Part shown: positions 1 to 9,568 of the stretch, one piece after another | How positions within the stretch are numbered: the stretch's first letter is position 1 | Layout: the number at the start of each line of letters is the position of its first letter | DNA from: Nonlabens agnitus | GTDB taxonomy: Bacteria; Bacteroidota; Bacteroidia; Flavobacteriales; Flavobacteriaceae | Assembly: GCF_002994045.1 (NCBI RefSeq) | Contig: NZ_MQUC01000003.1 | Location: 1,712,501 to 1,776,500, forward strand | Reading direction: 5' to 3' | DNA: 64,000 bases | Notes under the pieces: model-generated | What the model saw: the letters and a program-made list of their open reading frames with translations, nothing else | The model's database searches: none | What the model was told of the DNA's origin: nothing | Position numbers and translations under genes: made by a program

Positions 1-3000
1 CCAACGATAACTGGTGAAGCTGGTGGAACATTCAGCTCAACAGCCGGACTCTCTATTAATTTTACAACGGGTGCGGTAGACGTTTCGGCTTCTACACCTG
101 GAACTTATACGGTGACTTATACCACTATGAATCCTGGTCAAAACACAGCCAGCCAGACGATTACCGTGAACGCGTTAGATGATGCGAGTTTCAATTACGC
201 CGCTGCGGCATACTGTACCAATGATTCAGATCCAACGCCTACTATCACCGGCCTTGCTGGTGGAACCTTTAGCTCAACGGCTGGACTTTCCATTAATGCT
301 ACGACAGGTGCGGTAGATGTTTCGGCTTCTACGCCTGGAATTTACACAGTGACATATACTACGGCTGGAGCTTGTCCAAATAGCTCTTCAATCTCTTTTA
401 CAATTAACACTTTAGATGATGCGTCATTCAGTTATGGTGATCTAGAATTTTGTGCGACTGGTGCAGATGCTATACCTACCATTACTGGCCTTGGTGGTGG
501 AACCTTTAGCTCAACGGCTGGAATTTCCATTAATGCTACGACAGGTGCGGTAGATGTTTCGGCTTCTACGCCTGGAATTTACACAGTGACATATACTACG
601 GCTGGAGCTTGTCCTAATTCGTCTAATGTCTCACTTGAAATTACTTCTACTCCAGAACCGATATTTGGTAATGGGGACTCTAACTCCATTAATGTCAGCA
701 TCACAGGTGGATGTAGCGTTCTTAACGGTATTTATATTCTAAATGGAACTATCAATGGAAAAAACAATTATGAATACCAAGCTGATCCATTTTATGAAAT
801 AGGTTATGATGGTTCTAAATGGGTGTTATATGCCAATAATGATTTTACCAATAACGGGTATGAAAACACCACTGTTTCAGCCGGCTTAAACCCACCATCC
901 AGCGGGTGGGTACGAACTGCATGTACGGATGGCACGATGACTATCGATTCTAGTGATACTAATAGTTTTTGCGCTGGTGATACGGTAAACGACTTAATTT
1001 CTATAGGAACGGGAACAGATATTAAAATTTATAGCTCTAATACATCTACCACACCTTTGAGCTCCACCGATTTATTGACTGATGGCGATTATTACGCTAC
1101 AGATACAGTGGACGGCTGTGAAAGTGAAAGGGTCCTCGTTCCAGTGACTATTACACCTGCAACAACTTTTACAGCACCTGCAGATGTTTGCATTGATGCC
1201 GGCTTACAAACTGGACTTTCTGGTGGTACTGCGACAGGCGGTGTATATTCTGGTCCTGGAGTGACTGATGACGGTAATGGGTCGACTTATACCTTTGATC
1301 CGGTCACTGCTGGAGTTGGAATTCATACAATTGTTTATACCACAAATACCAATGGTTGTGCTGATAGCGCGAGTGATACTATAGAAGTGTTAGCGCTAGA
1401 CGATGCCATTTTCGCGTACAGCGATACCACCTACTGTACTGATGCGACTGATCCTGTGCCAACCATTACCGGTCTTGCTGGTGGAACCTTTAGTTCGACG
1501 GCTGGACTTTCCCTTAATTCAACCACAGGTGTGGTAGATCTTTCGGCTTCAACGCCTGGAAACTACACGGTGACCTATACGACTGCTGGGACTTGTCCTA
1601 ACAGCTCTACTGCTACTATTATTGTAAATGGTTTGGATGATGCCAGTTTCGCTTTCGCGAAAGCACAATATTGCCCTAATGAAGTAGATCCTACACCTAC
1701 GATTACTGGGCTTACAGGTGGCACATTTAGTTCCAGTGCTGGGCTTAGCATAAACACTTCTACCGGAGTAATTGATCTAAGCGCTTCAACTCAAGGCACT
1801 TATACGATCTCCTACACCACTAACGGTGATTGCCCAAATCTAAGCACAACAGTTGTAACCATTGAAGACAACACAGCACCTGTACCTGATACAGCCGTGC
1901 TTGCTGATGTTACAGCAGAGTGTTCTATAACAGCTCTTACCGCACCAACCGCGACTGATAATTGTGGCGGCACAGTAACGGTAACCAGTGATGCAGTATT
2001 GCCGATCACGGCTCAAGGAACAACCGTTGTGACTTGGACCTTTGATGATGGTAATGGGAATATCACTACTCAAACCCAGAATGTTATTATTGATGATACA
2101 ACACCACCAACGCCAGATCTTGCCACATTACCAAATGTGACTGCGCAATGTGTAGTAACTTCACTTACACCACCTACAGCAACTGATAATTGCGTTAGTG
2201 TGATTACCGTTACAAACAATGCTACGTTACCAATCACAACTCAAGGAACAACAGTAATTACTTGGGCTTACGATGATGGAAATGGGAATATTGCATTCCA
2301 AAATCAAAACATCATTATTGATGATACAACACCACCAACGCCAGATCTTGCCACATTACCAAATGTGACTGCGCAATGTGTAGTAACTTCTCTTACACCA
2401 CCTACAGCGTCTGATAATTGTGGTGGTATGATTACCGTTACAAACAACGCTACGTTACCAATCACAACTCAAGGAACAACAGTTATTACTTGGGCTTACG
2501 ATGATGGAAATGGGAATATTACATTCCAAAATCAAAACATCATTATTGATGATACAACACCGCCAACGCCAGATCTAACGGTACTTGCCGATGTTACGGC
2601 ACAGTGTAGTGTGACTTCTCTTGTAGCGCCAACTGCCACCGATAACTGTGGAGGCACGGTAACAGTGACCAGCGATGCGGTATTACCGATCACCACTCAA
2701 GGAACCACCGTAGTAACTTGGACGTTTGACGACGGTAACGGAAACACCTCTACACAAACCCAGAATGTGATCATCGATGATACAACGGCTCCAGTAGCGG
2801 ATCTTGCGGTACTTGCCGATGTTACGGCACAGTGTAGTGTGACTTCTCTTGTCGCGCCGACTGCCACTGATAACTGTGGTAACACAGTAACGGTAACAAG
2901 CGATGCGGTATTGCCGATCACGACTCAAGGAACCACCGTAGTAACTTGGACGTTTGACGACGGTAACGGAAACACCTCTACACAAACCCAGAATGTGATC

Positions 3001-4950
3001 ATCGATGATACAACGGCTCCGGTAGCGGATCTTGCTGTACTTGCCGATGTTACGGCACAGTGTAGTGTGACTTCTCTTGTCACGCCGACTGCCACTGACA
3101 ACTGTGGAGGCACGGTAACAGTGACCAGCGATGCCGTATTGCCAATCACGACTCAAGGAACAACCGTAGTAACTTGGACGTTTGACGACGGTAACGGAAA
3201 CACCTCTACACAAACCCAGAATGTGATCATCGATGATACAACAGCTCCGGTAGCGGATCTTGCTGTCCTTGCTGATGTTACGGCACAGTGTAGTGTGACT
3301 TCTCTTGTCGCGCCGACTGCCACCGATAACTGTGGAGGCACGGTAACAGTGACCAGCGATGCCGTATTGCCAATCACGACTCAAGGAACAACCGTAGTAA
3401 CTTGGACGTTTGACGACGGTAACGGAAACACCTCTACACAAACCCAGAATGTGATCATCGATGATACAACAGCTCCGGTAGCGGATCTTGCTGTCCTTGC
3501 TGATGTTACGGCACAGTGTAGTGTAACTTCTCTTGTCGCGCCGACTGCCACCGATAACTGTGGAGGCACGGTAACAGTGACCAGCGATGCCGTATTGCCA
3601 ATCTCGACTCAAGGAACAACCATTGTGACTTGGACTTTTGATGATGGGAATGGAAATACAACCACTCAAACCCAAAACGTTGTTATCGCTGGTAGTGATA
3701 TCGAAAATGCGACGCTGGCCGATGCAACATTTGTTTACGACGGAAGCGTGAGATCATTAGCCGTAGAAAACATCCCAGCAGATGCGACTGTGACTTATAC
3801 AAACAATGATCAAACTGAAGCAGGAACCTACGTAGTAACGGCAGTAATTAGCAGCTCAAGCACAGATTGTCCACAAGTGACTATTGATGGTATACTTACC
3901 ATTGAACAAGCTGAACAGACTGTTACTTTTGATGCACTTACACGTAGACGTTTATCTACAGATCCTGATTTCCAATTGACAGCAACTGCTTCTTCAGGAC
4001 TACCAGTTGTCTATGAAACAACTGCCTTGACACAACCGCCTGCGGCAGATGTAAGTGCTACTGGATTTGTAACGCTTCAATCAGAGGGATTCCTATTGAT
4101 TACTGCGACGCAACCTGGTAATAATAATTACCTCGCCGCGACACCAGTTTCCCAAGAGCTAGAAGTTTTCTTGAATACTGATACTACTATAGAATCTATA
4201 TCTATCAATGGTGAGGTATTTACGAATCCCGATACGAACATTTTCTATCTGATTGATTGCGACGACAGCATTGAAAGCGTTGATGTAGAAATTGTGAGTG
4301 AAACCGGTGCCACAGCATCGACTGGTGAATCTTTTATCGTAGAAACAGCTACTCCTGGTCTGTATCGCCGAACCATTGTTATCACTGCTGAAAACGGACG
4401 TGATACAAGAACTTTTAATCTATTGATTGAAAAGAGATTTGTTTTTGACGCCATTGTTGAGCAGAAGTACGGCAACGTTCTAGTGGTGAATAACAATCCA
4501 GCGAATAATGGCGGGTATTCTTTTGTAGCTTACGAATGGTTCAAAAACGGCCGACTGGTAAGCACCGATCAATTCTTCTCTGAAGGCGATAATGCTAGCG
4601 ATCGATTAGATCCTAGCGCGAGGTACATGGTTAGAATGACATTAGCAAATGGTGATGTTCTTCAAACTTGTGAATCCACGATCAACCTTGGGAATACATT
4701 CTCTTTTGTTATACTTCAAAACCCAGTATTACAAGGAAAAACATTGAACGTAAGGGCAGATTATCCTCAAGGACAACTTGAGAACGCGGTCTACTTCATT
4801 TATGATCAGAATGGTAGATTGGTGAAAGAAACAGCTGCAGTAGCAATAGATACTTCTATAGAACTACCAGATAACCTTCCTGTAGGCGTGTATCGCTTAG
4901 TCTTACAAATCAATGGATCAAGTAAGAGCCTGAACTTTATCAAAAACTAA
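1..4950 (+). CDS. Giant secreted repeat protein with T9SS type A sorting domain (5' end outside window)
   Basis: The frame is open from base 1, so the N-terminus lies upstream; about 1649 residues are visible. It starts with copies of a ~75-residue module containing TITGLAGGTFSSTAG (about 1-170, 175-400, 415-640, 1396-1630, 1632-1855). Eight tandem 76-residue HYR-like modules follow (about 1861-3690), each with a TDNCGG-type motif and two Cys. Next come MBG-like segments, a cadherin-like-beta style stretch and a C-terminal ~75-residue type A sorting domain (QNPVLQGKTLNVRADYPQG ... GVYRLVLQ). Known for the family: such proteins pass the outer membrane by the type IX system and are anchored or released, often as adhesins. 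Inference: a surface adhesin or gliding-type protein; no catalytic domain is visible. The DNA of the last five HYR modules is nearly identical. One 16-bp palindrome is read in frame as AFAKA at 1650. Confidence 0.88.
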   Translation, partial: PTITGEAGGTFSSTAGLSINFTTGAVDVSASTPGTYTVTYTTMNPGQNTASQTITVNALDDASFNYAAAAYCTNDSDPTPTITGLAGGTFSSTAGLSINATTGAVDVSASTPGIYTVTYTTAGACPNSSSISFTINTLDDASFSYGDLEFCATGADAIPTITGLGGGTFSSTAGISINATTGAVDVSASTPGIYTVTYTTAGACPNSSNVSLEITSTPEPIFGNGDSNSINVSITGGCSVLNGIYILNGTINGKNNYEYQADPFYEIGYDGSKWVLYANNDFTNNGYENTTVSAGLNPPSSGWVRTACTDGTMTIDSSDTNSFCAGDTVNDLISIGTGTDIKIYSSNTSTTPLSSTDLLTDGDYYATDTVDGCESERVLVPVTITPATTFTAPADVCIDAGLQTGLSGGTATGGVYSGPGVTDDGNGSTYTFDPVTAGVGIHTIVYTTNTNGCADSASDTIEVLALDDAIFAYSDTTYCTDATDPVPTITGLAGGTFSSTAGLSLNSTTGVVDLSASTPGNYTVTYTTAGTCPNSSTATIIVNGLDDASFAFAKAQYCPNEVDPTPTITGLTGGTFSSSAGLSINTSTGVIDLSASTQGTYTISYTTNGDCPNLSTTVVTIEDNTAPVPDTAVLADVTAECSITALTAPTATDNCGGTVTVTSDAVLPITAQGTTVVTWTFDDGNGNITTQTQNVIIDDTTPPTPDLATLPNVTAQCVVTSLTPPTATDNCVSVITVTNNATLPITTQGTTVITWAYDDGNGNIAFQNQNIIIDDTTPPTPDLATLPNVTAQCVVTSLTPPTASDNCGGMITVTNNATLPITTQGTTVITWAYDDGNGNITFQNQNIIIDDTTPPTPDLTVLADVTAQCSVTSLVAPTATDNCGGTVTVTSDAVLPITTQGTTVVTWTFDDGNGNTSTQTQNVIIDDTTAPVADLAVLADVTAQCSVTSLVAPTATDNCGNTVTVTSDAVLPITTQGTTVVTWTFDDGNGNTSTQTQNVIIDDTTAPVADLAVLADVTAQCSVTSLVTPTATDNCGGTVTVTSDAVLPITTQGTTVVTWTFDDGNGNTSTQTQNVIIDDTTAPVADLAVLADVTAQCSVTSLVAPTATDNCGGTVTVTSDAVLPITTQGTTVVTWTFDDGNGNTSTQTQNVIIDDTTAPVADLAVLADVTAQCSVTSLVAPTATDNCGGTVTVTSDAVLPISTQGTTIVTWTFDDGNGNTTTQTQNVVIAGSDIENATLADATFVYDGSVRSLAVENIPADATVTYTNNDQTEAGTYVVTAVISSSSTDCPQVTIDGILTIEQAEQTVTFDALTRRRLSTDPDFQLTATASSGLPVVYETTALTQPPAADVSATGFVTLQSEGFLLITATQPGNNNYLAATPVSQELEVFLNTDTTIESISINGEVFTNPDTNIFYLIDCDDSIESVDVEIVSETGATASTGESFIVETATPGLYRRTIVITAENGRDTRTFNLLIEKRFVFDAIVEQKYGNVLVVNNNPANNGGYSFVAYEWFKNGRLVSTDQFFSEGDNASDRLDPSARYMVRMTLANGDVLQTCESTINLGNTFSFVILQNPVLQGKTLNVRADYPQGQLENAVYFIYDQNGRLVKETAAVAIDTSIELPDNLPVGVYRLVLQINGSSKSLNFIKN
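1650..1665. repeat. 16-bp palindrome copy, in CDS (one terminal mismatch)
   Basis: CGCTTTCGCGAAAGCA; read as AFAKA between two modules of the giant repeat protein. Confidence 0.9.
1861..3690 (+). repeat. Eight tandem 228-bp HYR-module repeats
   Basis: The unit is 228 bp (76 codons). The first three units are diverged (PPTPDLATLPNV type); units four to eight are close to identical at DNA level. This points to recent duplication or gene conversion. Because of it, antisense frames stay open over hundreds of bases with no gene behind them. Confidence 0.9.
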
Positions 4951-4968
4951 AATTAGTAGAATCGTATT

Positions 4969-5850
4969 ATGAAAAATTTTAAAATGAAAAGTTCAGTACT
5001 TGTAGGTTCACTTTTCTTATTGACCGGAATCATCAGCAAGGCTCAAGAAATCAATTTTTCTTTAGGAACGCAGTTTCATTTCTCCACCTTTGATATAGAA
5101 GGTGCGTTGAGTGATACAGATATAGAACCTGGAGCAGGCCTTGAGTTGGGAATTCAATTTAAATTATCGGAACACTGGAGTTTAAACTCTGGTGTAGGAT
5201 ATGCGTTTCATCAGGCCCGCAATTCGAGCAATCTACTGAAAGGTTCCCAAACCACTGTCGATTCTGAAGGTGAAGACTTCACGTTTAATTACCAGATAAG
5301 CGGTTATTCAGAGACTCAAAAATTTAATAATGTTTCCATACCGTTGAACGTACAATATGAAGGTTCTGGAGTTACTAGATTATACGTTAAAGCCGGAGCA
5401 TCCTACAACCTTTTGAGTAATGCCAGGCAGGAGTCTAGAGCTTCCAGCCTAACTACCAGCGGCTATTTCCCTAGATTCAATGGAACGTTGACGGCACCAG
5501 CTTTTGCTGGTTTTGGAACCTACAACGATATTCAATTTTCAGAACAGGATTTTGAACTGAGTAATAGCGTTAACGCGACTTTTGAAATAGGTATCAAACA
5601 GCTTCTGGCCCATAATTCTGCGATGTACTTTGGTGCGTTTCTGGATTACGGTCTCAATGATGTTGTAGATTCACCAGTGATAGATGGGACATTGAGTTTT
5701 AATCCAACGAGCCCAACTGATTTTGTATCCAATGGCAGCTTTAATGCCAGTAATGGTAACTCAAGACAGGTTGAGGAAGCTAAACTTATTTTTGGCGGCA
5801 TCAAGATTAGGTATCAGTTTGGTACTAAAGCGCCGAGCAGTAAGCAATAA
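4969..5850 (+). CDS. Outer-membrane beta-barrel protein (PorT-like)
   Basis: 293 residues with an N-terminal signal peptide (about 1-25, cleavage near SKAQE). Alternating hydrophobic/polar strands continue to a C-terminal KIRYQFG strand, typical of the OMP_b-brl family of Bacteroidota. It follows the giant secreted protein by 18 bp and is probably co-transcribed. Inference: an outer-membrane partner or structural barrel for the secreted protein. I cannot assign a transported substrate. The start is the first Met (MKNFKMKSSVLVG); the Met at residue 6 is also possible. Confidence 0.75.
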   Translation: MKNFKMKSSVLVGSLFLLTGIISKAQEINFSLGTQFHFSTFDIEGALSDTDIEPGAGLELGIQFKLSEHWSLNSGVGYAFHQARNSSNLLKGSQTTVDSEGEDFTFNYQISGYSETQKFNNVSIPLNVQYEGSGVTRLYVKAGASYNLLSNARQESRASSLTTSGYFPRFNGTLTAPAFAGFGTYNDIQFSEQDFELSNSVNATFEIGIKQLLAHNSAMYFGAFLDYGLNDVVDSPVIDGTLSFNPTSPTDFVSNGSFNASNGNSRQVEEAKLIFGGIKIRYQFGTKAPSSKQ

Positions 5851-5870
5851 TTGCGAACATTCAAAAAGCA

Positions 5871-5902
5871 AAAAGGGTCTCTTCTCGAAGCGACCCTTTT
5901 TT
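5871..5902 (+). terminator. Intrinsic terminator after barrel gene
   Basis: AAAAGGGTC and GACCCTTTT arms around a ~12-nt loop, followed by T-rich sequence. It closes the repeat-protein/barrel unit. Confidence 0.8.
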
Positions 5903-5926
5903 ATTTAAAAGAATTATTTTTACTAC

Positions 5927-6091
5927 ATGAATACAGATTGGATCTATATAGGAGCGGTGATTGTTGCCTTTTTTGTTTTTCTGGGCTGGAACAAGTCCCG
6001 TCAGAAATCGGTTAAGGATCGCAAACGGCGCAATTTTAGAGAAAGCTTTAGAGAGAAACGTGCAGAGCGCGAAAAGAATTCAGACCACTAG
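5927..6091 (+). CDS. Small single-pass membrane protein, 54 aa
   Basis: A short ORF, MNTDWIYIGAVIVAFFVFLG..., with one membrane helix (about residues 5-20). A very basic Lys/Arg-rich cytoplasmic tail follows (RKRRNFRESFREKRAERE). It sits just after the terminator of the upstream unit and overlaps the rimO stop by a few bases in convergent orientation. Bacteroidota genomes have many such short anchored basic proteins. No function can be assigned. The clean helix plus charged tail makes it more than a random ORF. Confidence 0.6.
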   Translation: MNTDWIYIGAVIVAFFVFLGWNKSRQKSVKDRKRRNFRESFREKRAEREKNSDH

Positions 6092-7392
6092 GCTACCGGC
6101 ACGGCATACAGGTCAAAATCCTCGGCATCTGTGATTTCTACCATTACAAACTCGCCAACACTACAATAATGCTCGCTCGCATCAATGAGTACCTCATTAT
6201 CCACATCTGGACTATCAAATTCTGTGCGACCCACAAAGTGATTCCCACGTTTACGGTCGATCATAACACGGTACTGTTTCCCGATCTTTTCTTGATTCAG
6301 TTCCCAAGAGATCTGGGATTGAATCTCCATGATTTCATTGGCACGTTCCTGCTTCATCTCGGCTGGCACATCGTCTTCCAGATTATAGGCATGCGTATTT
6401 TCCTCATGTGAATAGGTAAAACAGCCCATACGCTCAAAGCGCTGGTCCTTTACCCATTGTTTCAAGATTTCAAAATCTTCTTCAGTCTCGCCAGGATACC
6501 CAACGATTAATGTGGTTCTAATGGCCATTTGTGGCACGCTTTCGCGAAAGCGATCCAACAATGCATTCGTTTTTTCAAAAGTAGTACCGCGGCGCATGGA
6601 CTTGAGCACAGGCGTGGAAATGTGCTGCAACGGTATGTCCAGATAATTACACACCTTAGGCTCCTCATTCATCACATCCAGCACATCTACTGGGAAACCG
6701 GTTGGAAAAGCATAATGCATGCGTATCCACTCGATGCCATCGACTTTGGCAAGCTCTTTCAATAAGTCGGCGAGACGGCGTTTTTTATAGAGATCGAGAC
6801 CATAATAGGTCAAATCCTGGGCGATAAGTATGAGTTCCTTAACACCTTTTGCGGCCAGTTTTTCTGCTTCAATGACCAGGTTTTCAATAGGCGTGCTTTT
6901 GTGTCCACCGCGCATCAATGGAATGGCACAAAAGGAACATGGGCGGTCGCAACCTTCGGCAATTTTGAAGTATGCGTAGTTTTTAGGTGTGGTCGTAACA
7001 CGCTCACCTATGAGTTCGTGCTTATAATCTGCACCTAGAGCTTTGAGCAGTGACGGCAGTTCCGTCGTACCAAAATACTGATCTACATCTGGGATTTCCT
7101 TTTGAAGATCTGGTTTGTAACGCTCTGACAAACAACCCGAAACAAACACCTGATCTACCTCGCCACGGCTCTTGCGATCCACAAAGTCAAGAATGGTGTT
7201 AACGCTTTCTTCCTTAGCATTGTCAATAAAACCGCAGGTATTGATCACGACAATGTTACCTTCTTCCTCGTGCACCACATCCTTGCCACTGGCCTTGAGC
7301 TGGCCCATAAGCACTTCACTGTCATAGACGTTCTTAGAACATCCTAGTGTAATGACGTTGATACGATTCTTCTTTCTTGATTTTGTTCTCAT
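6088..7392 (-). CDS. rimO: Ribosomal protein S12 methylthiotransferase RimO
   Basis: 434 residues from the chosen start. RimO adds a methylthio group to a conserved Asp of ribosomal protein S12. The N-terminal UPF0004 domain has Cys 18, 53 and 87 (GCSKN, NTCGFID, VSGCLSE). The radical-SAM motif CDRPCSFC has Cys 148, 152 and 155, and a TRAM domain ends the protein. A longer frame starts 25 codons upstream, but that extension reads through an intergenic 16-bp palindrome and a TAAATTTG promoter box (7401-7408). I therefore place the start at MRTKSRKKNRINV. A palindrome inside the gene (6537) is read as RFRES. It is the last gene of a minus-strand run after ftsY. Confidence 0.95.
   Translation of the reverse strand: MRTKSRKKNRINVITLGCSKNVYDSEVLMGQLKASGKDVVHEEEGNIVVINTCGFIDNAKEESVNTILDFVDRKSRGEVDQVFVSGCLSERYKPDLQKEIPDVDQYFGTTELPSLLKALGADYKHELIGERVTTTPKNYAYFKIAEGCDRPCSFCAIPLMRGGHKSTPIENLVIEAEKLAAKGVKELILIAQDLTYYGLDLYKKRRLADLLKELAKVDGIEWIRMHYAFPTGFPVDVLDVMNEEPKVCNYLDIPLQHISTPVLKSMRRGTTFEKTNALLDRFRESVPQMAIRTTLIVGYPGETEEDFEILKQWVKDQRFERMGCFTYSHEENTHAYNLEDDVPAEMKQERANEIMEIQSQISWELNQEKIGKQYRVMIDRKRGNHFVGRTEFDSPDVDNEVLIDASEHYCSVGEFVMVEITDAEDFDLYAVPVA
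6537..6552. repeat. 16-bp palindrome copy, in rimO
   Basis: Perfect CGCTTTCGCGAAAGCG; in frame as RFRES in the sequence LLDRFRESVPQ. Confidence 0.95.
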
Positions 7393-7400
7393 AGCGGCTG

Positions 7401-7408
7401 CAAATTTA
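7401..7408 (-). promoter_or_regulatory. -7 promoter box of rimO
   Basis: TAAATTTG on the minus strand fits the Bacteroidota TAnnTTTG consensus. Only 8 nt separate it from the chosen ATG, which implies a very short leader. Confidence 0.55.
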
Positions 7409-7448
7409 CGACAAGCAGTTGGTTTGCAGTGTAGGTGGTTGTTAATAT

Positions 7449-7464
7449 CGCTTTCGCGAAAGCG
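7449..7464. repeat. 16-bp palindrome copy, intergenic
   Basis: Perfect copy upstream of rimO, 40 nt from the -7 box. It creates a false N-terminal extension (MRFRES) of rimO. Confidence 0.95.
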
Positions 7465-7482
7465 CAATTATCCATAAGCTTT

Positions 7483-7812
7483 TTAGGACCAGCTCCACAC
7501 CCACAAGGCAATATCCTCATAGTAAATCCTCGCAAGCAACATCACCGCTGCGCTGATCGAGGGAACGAGCCAGTTGTATTTTTTGAGTAATATCAACGCA
7601 AGGTTAACCAAACCCAGCACCAGATGTACCGCCGCCAAAAAATACAAAGGCATGTAGGCATTTTGAGGCGCGTCGGGATTCTCACTCACCGGCTGGCTTA
7701 TGGTCTGTGCAACCACCGTTAGAATATAGAATCCGGCATAAATAGCGACAATCTTTGTAAAGGTGCGTAGACTCTTTGCTGAAAATAAAGGTGGCTTGTT
7801 ATCTTGGGACAT
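7483..7812 (-). CDS. Small membrane protein, 109 aa
   Basis: Not recognised as a named family. It has three hydrophobic helices, at about residues 20-38, 53-73 and 82-105, after a short polar N-terminus (MSQDNKPPLFSAKS). It lies 3 bp behind the amidase gene on the same strand and probably shares its transcript. An inner-membrane protein with a cytoplasmic N-terminus is the likely topology. No catalytic residues stand out. Confidence 0.7.
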   Translation of the reverse strand: MSQDNKPPLFSAKSLRTFTKIVAIYAGFYILTVVAQTISQPVSENPDAPQNAYMPLYFLAAVHLVLGLVNLALILLKKYNWLVPSISAAVMLLARIYYEDIALWVWSWS

Positions 7813-7815
7813 GGA

Positions 7816-9483
7816 TTACTTTGAGTAGTCAGTCGGCATTTGACGCTTCTTACTTACGCGTTCATAGGCTGCTGCCCAGCCAAACAACTCGCGATCCTTA
7901 CCGGTAGGCGCGATGAAGGTAAGGCCAAATGGCTTGCCATCCTTGTCATAGCCCATGGGAACGGTCATCGCAGGAAAGAAACCGACGGCAGCAACTCCAG
8001 CCGTGTAATTGTTTATGGAAAGGATACCGTCCAGTCTATATCTAGAATAATAGTAGTTGAGATATTCTTGAGCAGAGGCTGTCATGTTCTCCTTAAAACT
8101 CGCAAACTCCTCATCAGTCATTTCAGGTTCATCAAGGATTCCTTGAAACAATCGCTGGCCATAAGGCATAGCATTAACGGAATCTTTACGGTTTTCCTGC
8201 ATTACTCGAGCCACATCCCAATCCTTGTACCTTGGGTTTCCAGCAGTCTGAAAATAGGTAGGCAAGTCTTGTTTCATATCTGCATTGAGCAGTTTTAAAA
8301 ATCCGTTGAGTTCTAGATCACGATCTTCCAATTCGATGATGGTAGCTCTTTGGTTTTTGATGGTGGCGATGGCATCTGCATATAGTGGATTCTCTAAAAA
8401 TCTCTTGAAAATCCCAAAACGCTTTCCTTCTAGAGAATAGTCCTTCAATTTAGGGATCAGATTGCTTTCAATCACGTCAGCTTCATCACCGCGCATTGCA
8501 TTGATCAAGATGGCGGCATCGACGACGTTTTTAGCCATTGGGCCAGCCGTGTCCAGGTAGCTGGAGATGGGCACCACTCCTTCGCCAGAAATTGTTCCTA
8601 CTGTGGGTTTTAAGCCCACGATAGAGTTTTGGGACGATGGTGATAGAATGGATCCACTGGTTTCTGAACCAACCGCTGCCACAGCAAAATTTGCTGCTAC
8701 TGCTACTCCGCTACCACTACTGGAACCACCGGTATCAAAATACGTTCTTTTGTATGGATTAAGTGTTTGTCCACCTACGGCACTATAACCGCTAGGGCAA
8801 TCTCCACAGAAAAAATAAGCCCATTCACTTAAATTGGTTTTACCTAGAATAATTGCACCGGCATCCTTCAAATTTTGAACCAATCGTGCATCTGCGGTTT
8901 GATTGTCTATCAATACTGCAGCTCCAGCTGTTGTTGGCACCTCGCTGGTATTGATATTGTCTTTAAGTAAAATAGGCATCCCGGTGATGACATAAGGATC
9001 TAGCGTCTCACTATATTCCTTCATGGTGGCAAGAGTGGCATCGGCTTGTCGGGCTTGCTCTATCGCGTCAGGATTAAGTGATATGACCGAGTTTAAGGAC
9101 AATTCATTATTACGGTCATAGTTGTAAATTCTGTTGAGGAAGTATAAGGTCAAGTCCTCATATGTGAACTTACCATCATAGATCGCCTGCTGTATTTGCG
9201 GAATGCTCTTTTCTTGAACTAACTCATTCAACAACTCGGCCATGCGAGTCCCGTTAGGTGAATTGATACTGAACTGCAATACTTCATCTTCAAGACCTGC
9301 AAACACATCATCTTTAGTGATGTATTTTGAATCCAACACTTTTAGTTCGAGAGGGCTTAGCGTGTCTAGTTCATTTGCTTGTGCCTTTTCGTTAGATTTT
9401 TCTCTAGAAGAAGGCTTTGTATCTGACGTTTTGCAGGACAACATCGTGGCCATCAAAGCCAGTAGCAGAAGTAACTTTTTCAT
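7816..9483 (-). CDS. Amidase-signature family lipoprotein
   Basis: 555 residues. The signal peptide ends in a lipobox (ATMLSCKTSD, Cys 17), so a membrane-anchored periplasmic or outer-membrane protein is expected. The amidase signature is intact: catalytic Lys near 174 (ILLKDNIN), GGSSSGSG at 252-259 and the downstream SETSGS Ser. These form the Ser-cisSer-Lys triad that hydrolyses amide bonds. Exported amidases of this family act on varied small amides or peptides; the substrate is unknown here. The gene has its own region upstream, because a strong terminator separates it from ftsY. The 109-aa membrane gene and then rimO follow. Confidence 0.88.
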   Translation of the reverse strand: MKKLLLLLALMATMLSCKTSDTKPSSREKSNEKAQANELDTLSPLELKVLDSKYITKDDVFAGLEDEVLQFSINSPNGTRMAELLNELVQEKSIPQIQQAIYDGKFTYEDLTLYFLNRIYNYDRNNELSLNSVISLNPDAIEQARQADATLATMKEYSETLDPYVITGMPILLKDNINTSEVPTTAGAAVLIDNQTADARLVQNLKDAGAIILGKTNLSEWAYFFCGDCPSGYSAVGGQTLNPYKRTYFDTGGSSSGSGVAVAANFAVAAVGSETSGSILSPSSQNSIVGLKPTVGTISGEGVVPISSYLDTAGPMAKNVVDAAILINAMRGDEADVIESNLIPKLKDYSLEGKRFGIFKRFLENPLYADAIATIKNQRATIIELEDRDLELNGFLKLLNADMKQDLPTYFQTAGNPRYKDWDVARVMQENRKDSVNAMPYGQRLFQGILDEPEMTDEEFASFKENMTASAQEYLNYYYSRYRLDGILSINNYTAGVAAVGFFPAMTVPMGYDKDGKPFGLTFIAPTGKDRELFGWAAAYERVSKKRQMPTDYSK

Positions 9484-9505
9484 GTATTGATTCTTTTTCT
9501 AAAAA

Positions 9506-9546
9506 TAAAACACTCGCTAGAACTTTCACGGTCTAGCGAGTGTTTT
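9506..9546 (-). terminator. Intrinsic terminator after ftsY
   Basis: CACTCGCTAGA and TCTAGCGAGTG arms with flanking A and T runs on both sides, so it can work in both directions. It lies between the ftsY stop and the amidase start. Confidence 0.85.
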
Positions 9547-9568
9547 TATATGATTTGTACGGATTGAT

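Noticed and set aside
2683..3675. Long antisense frame (330 aa) opposite the HYR modules
   Set aside because: It is an open frame created by the repetitive DNA; composition is Arg/Ser/Cys-rich and repeats the sense module pattern.
1861..3690. Regular direct repeats as a possible CRISPR array
   Set aside because: The unit is 228 bp, fully coding and without spacers; it is a protein module array.
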